A stretch of 64,000 nt of DNA. Origin: Endozoicomonas acroporae. GTDB taxonomy: Bacteria; Pseudomonadota; Gammaproteobacteria; Pseudomonadales; Endozoicomonadaceae. The DNA is taken from NCBI RefSeq assembly GCF_002864045.1, contig NZ_PJPV01000024.1, positions 31,469-95,468 on the forward strand. Direction: 5' to 3'. How positions within the stretch are numbered: position 1 is the stretch's first letter; each line of letters starts with the position of its first letter. The position numbers and the translations under genes are program-made. The notes under the pieces were generated by a model that worked only from the letters and a program-made list of their open reading frames with translations, searched no databases and was not told where the DNA came from. Positions 10,241 through 19,521 of this stretch are shown here, piece after piece.

Positions 10241-10274
10241 CCGTTTTCTGTCGGTAAAAAGAGGCCAGCACGCC

Positions 10275-11831
10275 ATGAGCACAGCAAGAGCTACCAGCAG
10301 TAGCGGTGCCTATCTGGTGATCGCCATTGTTGCCGTTATTGATCTGGTACTTTTATACGGTGTGACCTTGATGTATGCCCAGGGAGAGCTGGCTTTTGCC
10401 ATGCTCGTGCTGGTTCTCGCAGCGGTAGGTTCATGGGTTGTTATCAGCAGTAAAGGCTACAACTATCGCTATGTCTACCCTAGCCTGCTGGGGGTAATCA
10501 CCTTTATCGTCTTTCCACTGATTTACACAGTCAATGTCGCCTTTACCAATTACAGTTCCAACCACCTGCTCTCCCTTGAGCGGGTCAGGGCTATACACCT
10601 GGCGAAAACCTACCGTACGGGCGGCGAATCGTTTTCTTTCAAGATGTATCAGGAAGGCCCCAGCTTCCGGCTGATGCTGACCAGCGCTGCAGGCGGTGAA
10701 GCGCACTATCTGACCGGGCCATTTACCGAAAGTGATCAGCCTCAGGAACTGAAAGCCTTTGAATCCATCCATGTGCCAACCGGAGCGGCCCTCCCTATCC
10801 GGGAAGTCATCAAAAAACGTTCAACTCTTCAGAAGCTGGATATTGTTCTGCCTGACGGCACTGAACTGGCCATGACCAGTCTGAGAAAGTTCGGCGCTAT
10901 TGCCAGGGTTTATCGTCCCGATGACCACACTGACCGGCAATACCCGCAACAAAACCTTGCCCTGATCGATAACCGCACGGAAGAGATAATCTACCCGGAT
11001 ATGGCGACGGGGTATTACACCAATGAAGCCGGTACAGAGCAGATTGGTCCCGGTTTTACCATCTATACGGGCTGGGCTAACTTTGTCCGGGTCTTTACTG
11101 ACCCGGGTATTCAGGGACCTTTCCTGAAGATCTTTTCCTGGACGGTTATTTTTGCCGCGCTTTCTGTCGCCTTCACACTGGTCATCGGCCTGTTAATGGC
11201 CTGCCTGGTACAATGGGAACCGCTGAAAGGGAATGGTGTTTACCGGTTGCTGTTGATCCTGCCTTACGCGGTACCGGCTTTTATTTCCATCCTGATTTTC
11301 AGAGGACTGTTTAACCAGAACTTTGGTGAAATCAACCTGCTACTGGATATGCTCTTCGGGATTAAACCGGAATGGTTCAGTAATGAGCTGTTGGCCAAAT
11401 CCATGGTCATCATTGTCAACACCTGGCTGGGCTACCCCTACATGATGATCCTCTGTATCGGACTACTGAAAAGTATTCCGGATGATCTCTATGAAGCTTC
11501 AGCCATTGATGGTGCTTCACCGGTCCAGAACCTTTTCTACATTACCATTCCGATGATCATCAAACCGCTGATTCCATTATTGATTGCCAGCTTTGCCTTT
11601 AATTTTAATAACCTGGTTCTGATCGCCCTGTTAACCAGTGGCGCTCCGGATATGCTCCACGCCACTACCCCGGCCGGAACTACGGATATCCTGGTGAGTT
11701 ACACCTTCCGTATTGCCTTTGGTTCCTATGGCCAGGATTACGGTCTGGCCTCTGCGATTGCCACAGTGATCTTTCTGATGGTGGGCTTTATTGCCTGGGT
11801 AAACCTGAAAGCAACACGACGATTGCAGTAA
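10275..11831 (+). CDS. malF: Maltose ABC transporter permease MalF
   Basis: At 518 residues this is close to E. coli MalF (514). It has N-terminal membrane segments and a large periplasmic loop at roughly residues 95-270 (typical of MalF P2). The C-terminal permease domain carries the EAA motif [20 protein letters not shown], which docks to the MalK ATPase. Its start is 34 bases after malE. The 3' end runs directly into a tandem repeat array that separates it from malG. Confidence 0.95.
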   Translation: MSTARATSSSGAYLVIAIVAVIDLVLLYGVTLMYAQGELAFAMLVLVLAAVGSWVVISSKGYNYRYVYPSLLGVITFIVFPLIYTVNVAFTNYSSNHLLSLERVRAIHLAKTYRTGGESFSFKMYQEGPSFRLMLTSAAGGEAHYLTGPFTESDQPQELKAFESIHVPTGAALPIREVIKKRSTLQKLDIVLPDGTELAMTSLRKFGAIARVYRPDDHTDRQYPQQNLALIDNRTEEIIYPDMATGYYTNEAGTEQIGPGFTIYTGWANFVRVFTDPGIQGPFLKIFSWTVIFAALSVAFTLVIGLLMACLVQWEPLKGNGVYRLLLILPYAVPAFISILIFRGLFNQNFGEINLLLDMLFGIKPEWFSNELLAKSMVIIVNTWLGYPYMMILCIGLLKSIPDDLYEASAIDGASPVQNLFYITIPMIIKPLIPLLIASFAFNFNNLVLIALLTSGAPDMLHATTPAGTTDILVSYTFRIAFGSYGQDYGLASAIATVIFLMVGFIAWVNLKATRRLQ

Positions 11832-11832
11832 T

Positions 11833-12033
11833 GCCGGGAATCATTTTTTTGAACCACAAAGACACCAAGACACAAAGGAAGCCTTTTTTGTTTGCCGAGC
11901 GTAGCTCAGGCAAGCCGGGAATCATTTTTTTGAACCACAAAGACACCAAGACACAAAGGAAGCCTTTTTTGTTTGCCGAGCGTAGCTCAGGCAAGCCCAT
12001 AAAAAACTTTGTGTCTTTGTGCCTTTGTGGTTC
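11833..12033. repeat. Tandem 81-bp repeat array with closing inverted arm, malF-malG gap
   Basis: Two 81-base direct copies (11833-11913 and 11914-11994) each contain AACCACAAAGACACCAAGAC and TTTGCCGAGCGTAGCTCAGG. They are followed by one complementary arm (CTTTGTGCCTTTGTGG, about 12011-12030). The single-unit version of this element is at 2011-2112. The array keeps an open frame into malG, but the array-encoded residues are not part of MalG. The hairpins could affect mRNA stability or MalF:MalG stoichiometry inside the operon. Confidence 0.85.
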
Positions 12034-12109
12034 CCATCTTTTTAAAGCCTTTCGCAACACCCTCAGAGCGTGGGCACGAGATGAAAGAAGTCATACAGGA
12101 GAAGTCATC

Positions 12110-13000
12110 ATGGCAATGGTGCAACCAAGAAATCTGCAGTACCGGGTCTGGACTGGCCGTATTGTGATGTGGCTTTTCCTGCTGCTGATCCTGTTCCCTT
12201 TTTTCATGATTATCTCGGTTTCCCTGCGCACCGGTAACTTTGCCACGGGCTCCCTGATCCCTGAAAACCCCAGCCTTGAACACTGGTACCTGGCACTGGG
12301 TATCCCCTGGGAGAATGCCGATGGCTCTATTACGCAACCACCGTTTCCGGTGCTGACCTGGTTGTGGAACTCCATCAAGGTCGCCTTCACCAGCTCTGCC
12401 CTGATATTGATTCTGGCGACCACCGGTGCCTATGCCTTTGCCCGGCTGCGGTTCCGGTTTAAACAACAGATGCTGACGGCCATGATGATCCTGCAAATGT
12501 TCCCGGCCGTTCTTGCCCTCGTGGCCATCTACTCGCTGTTTGACCAGATTGGCGACTACATCCCCTGGCTCGGTCTGGATCGCCTGGGTTCCGTTACACT
12601 CGCCTACCTGGGCGGTATGGCACTGCATATCTGGCTGATCAAAGGATACTTTGAAACCATCGATAACTCCCTGGAAGAAGCAGCGGCTATTGATGGGGCA
12701 ACGCCCTGGCAGGCCTTCCGTTTTGTGCTGCTGCCGCTGTCCGTCCCCATTCTGGCGGTTGTTTTTATCCTGGCATTTATCGCCAGTATTGCCGAATACC
12801 CGGTGGCATCGGTGCTGCTGCAGAGCATGGATAATCTCACCCTTGCAGTGGGCTCCAGACAGTATCTGAACCCTCAGAACTATTTATGGGGCGACTTTGC
12901 CGCCGCCGCCGTGCTCTCCGGTTTACCCATTAGCATTATTTTCCTGGCCTGCCAGCGCTGGATTGTCGGAGGACTGACATCGGGTGGCGTCAAAGGTTAA
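12110..13000 (+). CDS. malG: Maltose ABC transporter permease MalG
   Basis: The open frame extends back to 11831, but the true start is the ATG at 12110. It is preceded by AGGAG at 12097-12101 and gives 296 residues, the E. coli MalG length. The N terminus [14 protein letters not shown] matches MalG directly. Membrane segments follow, with the docking motif [20 protein letters not shown] and a C terminus ending GLTSGGVKG. It pairs with MalF to form the channel. The upstream frame is repeat sequence. Confidence 0.96.
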   Translation: MAMVQPRNLQYRVWTGRIVMWLFLLLILFPFFMIISVSLRTGNFATGSLIPENPSLEHWYLALGIPWENADGSITQPPFPVLTWLWNSIKVAFTSSALILILATTGAYAFARLRFRFKQQMLTAMMILQMFPAVLALVAIYSLFDQIGDYIPWLGLDRLGSVTLAYLGGMALHIWLIKGYFETIDNSLEEAAAIDGATPWQAFRFVLLPLSVPILAVVFILAFIASIAEYPVASVLLQSMDNLTLAVGSRQYLNPQNYLWGDFAAAAVLSGLPISIIFLACQRWIVGGLTSGGVKG

Positions 13001-13005
13001 AAAAA

Positions 13006-13085
13006 CGCCGCCCGCTTCCCGCTGCCCGTAAAAGCGTAAGCAAATCCGGCTTTTGCGGGAAGCGGGCAGCGGGCGGCGGGCAGCG
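13006..13085. repeat. GC-rich inverted repeat between malG and malK
   Basis: CGCCGCCCGCTTCCCGCTGC on the left pairs imperfectly with GGGAAGCGGGCAGCGGGCGG on the right, around a short loop. A related element with TTTTGCGGGAAGCGGG lies at 22986-23056. It sits inside the mal operon and could form a strong mRNA stem between malG and malK. Confidence 0.75.
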
Positions 13086-13103
13086 ATCTTTTAAAGGTGT
13101 CCT

Positions 13104-14240
13104 ATGGCAGAAGTTAAACTCGTCAACATTGCGAAAAGTTATGACCAGGGACAAACCTGGACTCTGAAAGACATCAACCTGAACATTGGTAATGGTGAAT
13201 TTATCGCGTTCATCGGCCCATCCGGTTGCGGCAAGTCAACGCTGCTGAGGATGATCTGTGGGCTGGAAGATATCACCAGCGGTGAGCTGAGCATTGATGG
13301 CGAGAAGGTGAATGACTGGCCACCCAATGAGCGTCGTGTGGGTATGGTCTTCCAGTCTTATGCCCTCTATCCCCATATGTCGGTGGCAGAAAACATGGCC
13401 TTTGGCCTGAAGCTGGCCAGGGCGCAAAAAAGCGTGGTTGATGAACGGGTGGGTGAAGCAGCCCGCATCCTGCAACTGCAGGCGCTGCTGGAGCGTAAAC
13501 CCAAAGCCATGTCCGGAGGTCAACGACAGCGGGTTGCTATTGGCCGTTCCATTGTGCAACAGCCCAGGGTCTTTCTGTTTGATGAGCCCCTGTCAAACCT
13601 TGATGTGGCACTGCGTGTCCAGATGAGACAGGAGATTGCCAGATTACATCGCCGACTGAAAACCACCTCCATCTACGTCACCCATGATCAGGTGGAAGCC
13701 ATGACCCTGGCGGATCAGATTGTGGTATTGAGTCCCCTGGCACAGGGCGCAGCCAGCAACCTTGAGCAGGTGGGCAAACCGCTGGAACTTTATCACCACC
13801 CGGCCAACCTGTTCGTTGCCGGCTTTATTGGCTCCCCCAAAATGAACTTCTTTGACGGCGTCATTGAAAAAAACGGAGAACAGGAGACGCATGTTCGTCT
13901 GACCACCGGCGAAACCCTGAAAGCCTGTGTCGATACCAGCAAAGCTGATCCGGGCTCCCGCGTGGTGTTAGGAATTCGACCGGAACATACCTTGGCGGAG
14001 ACCGACAATGGCAATGCCGTTGATGGACGGATTGAAGCTCTGGAGCGCCTGGGTGCTGAATCATTTATCTATATGAGCCACGATACCATTCGAGAGCATT
14101 TTATTGTGCGGGTAGAAGACTCCCTTCGCCGGGAAGAAGGCAGTAAAATACGTGTCGAGCTGTCACCTGAGCATTGTTATCTGTTCGATGCCAACGGCAC
14201 GGCCTTTCGCCGAACCCGGGCACCGGAAATTGATCAATAA
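13104..14240 (+). CDS. malK: Maltose ABC transporter ATPase MalK
   Basis: The 378-residue protein (E. coli MalK is 371) has Walker A GPSGCGKST, the Q-loop region FQSYALYPHM, the ABC signature MSGGQRQRVA with methionine replacing the usual leucine, and Walker B FLFDEPLSNLD. A C-terminal regulatory domain includes GIRPEH. It energises MalFG. In E. coli MalK also sequesters MalT, but no MalT is visible here. It is the last gene of the operon, and repeats follow immediately. Confidence 0.95.
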   Translation: MAEVKLVNIAKSYDQGQTWTLKDINLNIGNGEFIAFIGPSGCGKSTLLRMICGLEDITSGELSIDGEKVNDWPPNERRVGMVFQSYALYPHMSVAENMAFGLKLARAQKSVVDERVGEAARILQLQALLERKPKAMSGGQRQRVAIGRSIVQQPRVFLFDEPLSNLDVALRVQMRQEIARLHRRLKTTSIYVTHDQVEAMTLADQIVVLSPLAQGAASNLEQVGKPLELYHHPANLFVAGFIGSPKMNFFDGVIEKNGEQETHVRLTTGETLKACVDTSKADPGSRVVLGIRPEHTLAETDNGNAVDGRIEALERLGAESFIYMSHDTIREHFIVRVEDSLRREEGSKIRVELSPEHCYLFDANGTAFRRTRAPEIDQ

Positions 14241-14243
14241 CCA

Positions 14244-14355
14244 CTAGTACATCATTTCGATGAGTTTGATGTGTAAAATCTCCGTTCACCCTGAGCGTCT
14301 TTCGACCCCGCTCAGGATGCACGGTCGAAGGGTGATTGGCACAGTATTCAGGGTA
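14244..14355. mobile_element. Truncated CTAGTACATGG-family MITE
   Basis: One end of the family seen at 26903-27095 and 51817-52005 is present here. It starts CTAGTACATCATTTCGATGA, followed by CTCCGTTCACCCTGAGCG and TCGAAGGGTG. The opposite inverted repeat is missing, so this is a one-ended, diverged copy directly after malK. Confidence 0.65.
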
Positions 14356-14444
14356 AGTAGACAAATTGCCCGAATAATCAAGAAATATCCGGGTCAGGAG
14401 GGAAAAGGCAGAGGGAGGACTGGCTACTCTTACCAAATCCGTCG

Positions 14445-14745
14445 TAAAGCATCGCCCAATCGGGCGGTGATATAAGACAGGAGCGCGTAGAGCGCTCCGC
14501 TTGAGTTTTTGTTCATTCTTTACTACTTTTCACTGGTCTTGTAGACCTACCGTCGGGCAGACGGGATGTTAAGTCTGCGGAGTTCGTGTGAGACTTGGGG
14601 AGCATGGGTTGATTCGCCATCGTAAAAGCTCCCACTGTGGAACTTTTATGCGATAACCAAGCCTGTTCCCTGAGCTACGGACTGTGAAACAGAAACGTTC
14701 TTGAGCGATCAAGAACCCTCGCCCGATAGGGCGGGGAGTGTCAGA
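14445..14745 (+). mobile_element. IS200/IS605-like relic with possible omega-RNA-type 3' end
   Basis: No open frame encodes a transposase or TnpB here. The segment ends in AAGAACCCTCGCCCGATAGG followed by GCGGGGAGTGTCAG, a GC stem-loop of the kind found at the right end of IS605-type and TnpB-bearing elements. A second hairpin (TCGCCCAATCGGGCG) sits at its left side near 14452. The structured stretch between fits a non-autonomous derivative that has lost its coding region. This rests on resemblance only. Confidence 0.4.
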
Positions 14746-14760
14746 GGTCGTTAAAATCCG

Positions 14761-14934
14761 CTATTTCAGCCTATTCCCATACTTGTCGTATCCGTACTGA
14801 TGCAGTACATGCTCACGGGGTTTATGCTGTCTCGGTCTGGATGCATTCTGTGGGTCAACTGTCATCCAGCGTTTAAACAGGTGAATAATTAATGGAGATA
14901 ACACTATCAACACAATCACAATGATATCAAACAT
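14761..14934 (-). CDS. Small 57-residue membrane protein
   Basis: A 57-codon frame starts MFDIIVIVLIVLSPLIIHLF, one N-terminal hydrophobic helix. A basic, polar tail follows (KRWMTVDPQN, RPRQHKPREH) and the product ends GYDKYGNRLK. Its ATG overlaps the stop of the upstream 145-residue gene by 8 bases, which argues for translational coupling and that both are real. The function is unknown. An inner-membrane anchor with a cytoplasmic tail is the simplest reading. Confidence 0.55.
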   Translation of the reverse strand: MFDIIVIVLIVLSPLIIHLFKRWMTVDPQNASRPRQHKPREHVLHQYGYDKYGNRLK

Positions 14935-15364
14935 TGTAGCAAATCTTCAGTTTACGAATGGGCATTCTACCATCAAGAGCCACAAGCATTGCACCGTCTT
15001 CATCAATGAATACATCACCACCAATGAATACATCGCCACGGTCATTTACATCATCAATCACACCAGTCTCTCCCCTGGCAAGACGAATATATGTTTTCGC
15101 ACCTTGGGTAATCATCTCGGCATGATGACGACGCTCAGCCATACCAGGTGATTTCTGATTACTTTCTGGCCAAGCTTCAATAGCCTTATCAGACCAGAGA
15201 ATCAAAGCATACGTCTTGCCGTTTATTTTCCGACGCTCTTCGTTCCAACATGTCAACATAACAGAATTATCAGGACGGACAGCTCCCCAACTCCAACGGT
15301 AATTTTTGAGAGGAGCACCAACAAGTTCATAGAATAATTTGTTAGAAATAGTTGCCATTTTCAT
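14927..15364 (-). CDS. Hypothetical protein, 145 residues
   Basis: I do not recognise this family with confidence. The product is soluble. It begins with a well-formed block (LVGAPLKNYRWSWGAVRPDN, then VMLTCWNEERRKINGKTYAL), has a central charged patch (GMAERRHHAEMITQGAKTYI) and ends in a beta-rich segment. The regular alternation of strands and helices and the tight 8-base overlap with the downstream small membrane gene suggest a genuine gene pair. The neighbours are decayed elements, so it may be part of a transferred module. Confidence 0.6.
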   Translation of the reverse strand: MKMATISNKLFYELVGAPLKNYRWSWGAVRPDNSVMLTCWNEERRKINGKTYALILWSDKAIEAWPESNQKSPGMAERRHHAEMITQGAKTYIRLARGETGVIDDVNDRGDVFIGGDVFIDEDGAMLVALDGRMPIRKLKICYNV

Positions 15365-15532
15365 TCACCGTTTAAGTTATCAGTGAGGTTATTTTCAAGC
15401 TCTGTGATGTGGAACGAAAGAACTTTCCAGTTTTCTGAGCATAGCTTTTCAGTGATGCCAGCGTGCCCTGGCGAATGACTTTCCCGGGAGGCTATGGTCA
15501 GAAAACCGGATTATCAATCTCCGGCAAGAGCA

Positions 15533-15763
15533 TCAGGCATCCAGTAGAATGCTCTTTTCCTGTTGATATTCCAACAGCTCATCCAACCGACCCTGTACAT
15601 GTTCGGCATTGTCAAGGTCACGAACAATGGGGATACGATAGAGCTTTTTGGCTCGCTCAATATCCACAGACACTTGCGGAAACATTTCGTACACCGGTTT
15701 GTAGATATCTCCCCAGCCGATGTAACTCCAGGCCTGATCCGGAAAGTCCCGGTTCACTGGCAT
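15533..15763 (-). CDS. Hypothetical protein, 76 residues
   Basis: The product starts MPVNRDFPDQAWSYIGWGDI and ends EYQQEKSILLDA. It is soluble and charged, with no motif I can name. Its ATG overlaps, in the sequence ATGCCAGTGA, the stop of the restored frame of the upstream 114-residue gene, which suggests a coupled pair. The gene may be intact or a remnant. Confidence 0.45.
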   Translation of the reverse strand: MPVNRDFPDQAWSYIGWGDIYKPVYEMFPQVSVDIERAKKLYRIPIVRDLDNAEHVQGRLDELLEYQQEKSILLDA

Positions 15764-15793
15764 AGAAGACCTCTTCGCCGGGTGATCATCATA

Positions 15794-16138
15794 TCAATCT
15801 GAGCCTCGATTTCCTCCACAAGAGTGCCTGTCTGTTCCTGAAGCGTCTGGTTCATGCTTTTCCGCAGTTCTGCGGCCCGCCCGGCAGAAACCGAGCCGAT
15901 ATTCCAGCACATCACGAAACCCGAAGGTACTCTCGATAAACTTCAGGTCAGCTTCAGGTGTATCCAGCATTTCTTCACCAAACTCAATAAACTGTTCAGA
16001 CAGTTTCGGAAGACCGGGAACCGACCAATCGGTATCCATTACTGTCTGTCTCTTTTTAAGCTGAACCTGTTTCTTCTTCCGACGTTTCAGCTCTTTCTGC
16101 CGACGCTTCTGACCTGCGGAGAGTTTGGCCATGTTCAA
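15794..16138 (-). pseudogene. Basic coiled-coil protein gene, apparently frameshifted
   Basis: The frame begins with a highly basic helix (QKRRQKELKRRKKKQVQLKK) and continues to FIESTFGFRDVLEYR. After that the encoded residues look unnatural (CRAGRRTAEKHEPDASG). Moving by one base restores a clean amphipathic helix, AAELRKSMNQTLQEQAGTLV, then EEIEAQIDMMITRRRG, ending at the ATGCCAGTGA overlap with the next gene. One extra base near 15893 (in the GGTTTCTGCC region) would explain this. The function is unknown. Confidence 0.5.
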
Positions 16139-16263
16139 TTACCTGAGCCTGATCATTAAATCAATTCAGATACCGTCTATACTGTTTTCACTAATATCTG
16201 CGCCCTGCCGTTATCAACGGTTATGTTTCGTTACCCCTGAAGTCACCCATAAAAGAGTCCACC

Positions 16264-18510
16264 ATGCACGAGATAAAGCAGATTGATGCCCTCGCCGAGC
16301 TTTGTGGTATTCCCGCCCACTATATCGATGCCGCTGGCAACCCAGTCACCATTGAGAAGGACTTTAAACTCAATGCGCTAAAAGCCATGGGGGTTGCTGC
16401 GGGAAACGAGCTGGAAGTCCAGGCCTCCATCGACGGCATTCTCAGAAAGCAATGGTCGTCATTGATTCCTGTGGTTCACGTGGTTCACTGCGGAGCACTT
16501 TTTACAGTTCCCGTTCAGGTTGACGAAGCCCATCGGAATGAATCGCTGCGTGGTGAAATCATTCTGGAAGACAACCGTTCAATACCACTGGCCATAAACC
16601 TGTCAGAACTTCCGGAAGAAGACCGGCTCTCGGTGGACCAGCAGGAGCGAATACGCCTGCTCTGCCCGCTGCCGGAAGACCTGCCGGCAGGCTACCATCA
16701 GCTGTCCGTTACTCTTTCTGCTCATCAAGAAGCTGATCATCACGACAGTTGCCGCCTGATCGTCGCGCCACAGGCCTGCTACGAGCCTGATATTCTCAGC
16801 TTTGAACAGCCCGGGCCAACGGAAAAAATCTGGGGAGTCAGTGTCCAGCTCTATACACTGCGCTCAGAAAACAACTGGGGAATGGGGGATTTCAGTGACC
16901 TGAAGCAGCTGGTGAACAAACTCGGGCCACAAGGGGCGGATATTGTCGGCCTGAATCCAATTCATTCGCTCTACCCGTCCAATCCTCTGCATTGCAGTCC
17001 TTACAGCCCATCGAGCCGAAATTTTATTAATCCATTGTATATCGATGTTACGGCGTTGCAGGAGTATCAGGATTCGGCGGAAATACAGCAACATGTGAAC
17101 AGTGACGACTTTCTGCGTCAGTTACAGAAAGCCAGGGACAGCTCACATGTGGAGTATGACCGGGTGGCTTCACTGAAATTTTCAGTACTGGAAATGGCTT
17201 TCAGCTATTTTGAGAAACATGCTTCTGGTCAAAAGGCTTCTGATCAAAAAGAAAGCACCAATCAATCCTGCAAGTCAGCTGACTTTAGCCATTACTGTGA
17301 AGAAAAAGGTCAGGACCTGGAGCTTCAGACCACCTATGAAGCCCTCTTTGAGCACTTCAGATCCAGAGATATCAATAGCTGGGGCTGGAATTGCTGGCCT
17401 GCGGACTATCAGGACCCTGACAGCCCGAGTGTGAAGGATTTTGTTGCCCGCTCAAAAGAGCGAGTCCGATTTTATATGTACCTGCAGTGGCTGGCCGAAC
17501 AACAACTGGCTGAAGCCCAGCAGGCCGCCGTTGAGTCCGGCATGCGTGTCGGTATTTACCGGGACCTTGCCGTAGGCGTCGACCGGGGCGGTGCCGATGT
17601 CTGGGCCCACCGTGATGACTATGTTCTCAATGCCAGCGTCGGTGCCCCTCCCGATACCGTTGCGCCACAGGGGCAGAACTGGGGACTCCCGCCCTTCAAC
17701 CCAAACAGGCTGCGGGAGCAGGCCTATGCACCATTTATCGATATGGTTTATGCCAATATGCAGCACTGCGCTGCACTGCGTATTGATCATGTGATGGGGA
17801 TACTCCGGCTCTGGTGGTGTCCACCGGATAAAACCGCAGACTATGGTGTCTACGTTAATTATCCACTGAATGACCTGCTAGGCATCATTAAACTGGAAAG
17901 CCAGCGACAGCAGTGCCTGATTTTTGGTGAAGACCTGGGAACCGTACCGCCGGAAATAGAAGCAGCACTGCCAGCAGCCCACTGCTACTCCAATGAAGTG
18001 GTGCTTTTTTCCAGGGTCGAAGATCATTTTCTGGCACCAGCAAAGTACAAATCGCGAGCCCTGACCTGTATTTCCAATCACGATATTCCCACACTCAGGG
18101 CCTGGTGGAACTGTAATGATCTTGATTTACGACAGGAGCTGGGTATCTACGATTGGGTCAGAACAGAACAGGAAAAAGTTGCACGGCATGAAGACAAACT
18201 GGCTCTGCTCAACACCCTTGCCGATATTGGCGAAGCGCCTTATGGCGTAGACCCCAGTGATTTAAACTCTATGGGCTATAGCCGGGAACTGATGGAAAAG
18301 ATCCACTACTACCTGGGCAAAACTGCATCCAAAATCATTGTTATCCAGCTGGAAGATGTGCTTGAACTGGATACTCCGGTCAATGTCCCCGGCACCAGCA
18401 GCGAGTACCGTAACTGGAGCCGCAAACTGACCCGCACTATCAGCGAGATATTTGCCAGTGAGGAAAACCGGGTATTGTTCAAAAATCTTGGGCTGACCCG
18501 TAAGGCCTGA
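16264..18510 (+). CDS. malQ: 4-alpha-glucanotransferase (amylomaltase)
   Basis: The 748-residue GH77 enzyme is longer than E. coli MalQ (694). Catalytic blocks are ALRIDHVMGILRLWW (nucleophile about D508), LIFGEDLGTVPPE (acid/base about E556) and TCISNHDIPTLRAWW (about D607). It transfers maltodextrin segments between chains and releases glucose, working with the phosphorylase on imported maltodextrins. A Lys/Ser-rich insert (GQKASDQKESTNQSCKSAD) near residues 322-342 looks lineage-specific. A decayed partial copy of a malQ-like gene lies at 23061-23345. Confidence 0.95.
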   Translation: MHEIKQIDALAELCGIPAHYIDAAGNPVTIEKDFKLNALKAMGVAAGNELEVQASIDGILRKQWSSLIPVVHVVHCGALFTVPVQVDEAHRNESLRGEIILEDNRSIPLAINLSELPEEDRLSVDQQERIRLLCPLPEDLPAGYHQLSVTLSAHQEADHHDSCRLIVAPQACYEPDILSFEQPGPTEKIWGVSVQLYTLRSENNWGMGDFSDLKQLVNKLGPQGADIVGLNPIHSLYPSNPLHCSPYSPSSRNFINPLYIDVTALQEYQDSAEIQQHVNSDDFLRQLQKARDSSHVEYDRVASLKFSVLEMAFSYFEKHASGQKASDQKESTNQSCKSADFSHYCEEKGQDLELQTTYEALFEHFRSRDINSWGWNCWPADYQDPDSPSVKDFVARSKERVRFYMYLQWLAEQQLAEAQQAAVESGMRVGIYRDLAVGVDRGGADVWAHRDDYVLNASVGAPPDTVAPQGQNWGLPPFNPNRLREQAYAPFIDMVYANMQHCAALRIDHVMGILRLWWCPPDKTADYGVYVNYPLNDLLGIIKLESQRQQCLIFGEDLGTVPPEIEAALPAAHCYSNEVVLFSRVEDHFLAPAKYKSRALTCISNHDIPTLRAWWNCNDLDLRQELGIYDWVRTEQEKVARHEDKLALLNTLADIGEAPYGVDPSDLNSMGYSRELMEKIHYYLGKTASKIIVIQLEDVLELDTPVNVPGTSSEYRNWSRKLTRTISEIFASEENRVLFKNLGLTRKA

Positions 18511-18712
18511 AAACCCTGAGGAACAGTCTTTAATTAACCCTGAATTCGTATCAAAAATTCATAACCGTGTTTGAGTGTCCAAAAAACTAAAACCGCTTCA
18601 GATGTAAACTACACTTACCCAACATCGTCCCGGTTATGTACGACTTGGAACGTACATATATCTTAGATCTTCTCCAACTCTACTCCTTCACACAACAGAT
18701 CTGGTACCACCT

Positions 18713-19492
18713 ATGATAAGCGGCAAAAACAGCTATTTTGCATATTTTGCAAGAGCAGGCATAAAGGTGTTTGCCATTGGTATTTTGCCTTTTCTCTTCC
18801 TTGGAACATCCTTTGCCAGTGAGCATCCCTGGGATAATGGTGTGTGGTTTGCCCAATTGGGAGGGGGGACTGCATTAAGCAGAAGCCTTGAAGATGATCG
18901 AACGTTAAAACATGCCGGGTTTGATCTACAAGACCGATTTAAAAACTGGCAAAGCGACCAGCATGGTTTTTTGGGGCTGCTATCCGGAGGCTATGAAATT
19001 CCCTGGCAGAACTATCAAGTTCGTTTAGCCGTTAGTTATAACCAGATGGGCGAGCTCGAACACAAAGGCGTCAGGGGTCCCACGGGTGATCTGGAAAACA
19101 CTGATCTCAATTATCGCTACAAAACCCGCAGTCGGCAGCTAATGGCTGAAGCCGGTATTCAGCTGCCTGTAACAGACCACAAAATGACCTTTATACAGCT
19201 GGGCCTTGGTCTTGGCATCGGCTGGAATAAGTTTCAAGGATTTTCGATAACGCCTGCCGAGGGCAGTATGTCTTCCCTGAATATTTCTGATCATAAAGAA
19301 AGTCAGCTGGCCTGGAGCCTGGGCGTATCGATTGCTGTTCCTGTCCATGAATCGTTGGGCCTGGAGGCAGGCTATCGCTATTTGCATGGGGGCAAGATTA
19401 AATCAGCAAACAGCAGTCAGTACTCCTCACCGCTGGTGGACGACACGCTGGCCTTCCATTTGTATGAGGCTCGCCTGACATGGCGTTTTTGA
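18713..19492 (+). CDS. Outer-membrane beta-barrel protein
   Basis: The 259-residue product has an N-terminal signal segment (AGIKVFAIGILPFLFLGTSF, cleavage after FAS near residue 36). It continues with alternating hydrophobic/polar strands typical of a small 8-10-stranded barrel and ends in the outer-membrane signature RLTWRF with terminal Phe. It resembles the OmpW/OmpA-like beta-barrel superfamily in pattern rather than by specific motif. It sits 29 bases before pulA, so a role beside pullulanase at the cell surface is possible but only inferred. Confidence 0.7.
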   Translation: MISGKNSYFAYFARAGIKVFAIGILPFLFLGTSFASEHPWDNGVWFAQLGGGTALSRSLEDDRTLKHAGFDLQDRFKNWQSDQHGFLGLLSGGYEIPWQNYQVRLAVSYNQMGELEHKGVRGPTGDLENTDLNYRYKTRSRQLMAEAGIQLPVTDHKMTFIQLGLGLGIGWNKFQGFSITPAEGSMSSLNISDHKESQLAWSLGVSIAVPVHESLGLEAGYRYLHGGKIKSANSSQYSSPLVDDTLAFHLYEARLTWRF

Positions 19493-19521
19493 ATTCCCGG
19501 TTTCCCTGATGGATCTCTGTT

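Noticed and set aside
11831..12109. 93-codon N-terminal extension of MalG
   Set aside because: It is encoded by the tandem repeat array. The ATG at 12110 has a good ribosome site and gives the exact E. coli MalG length.
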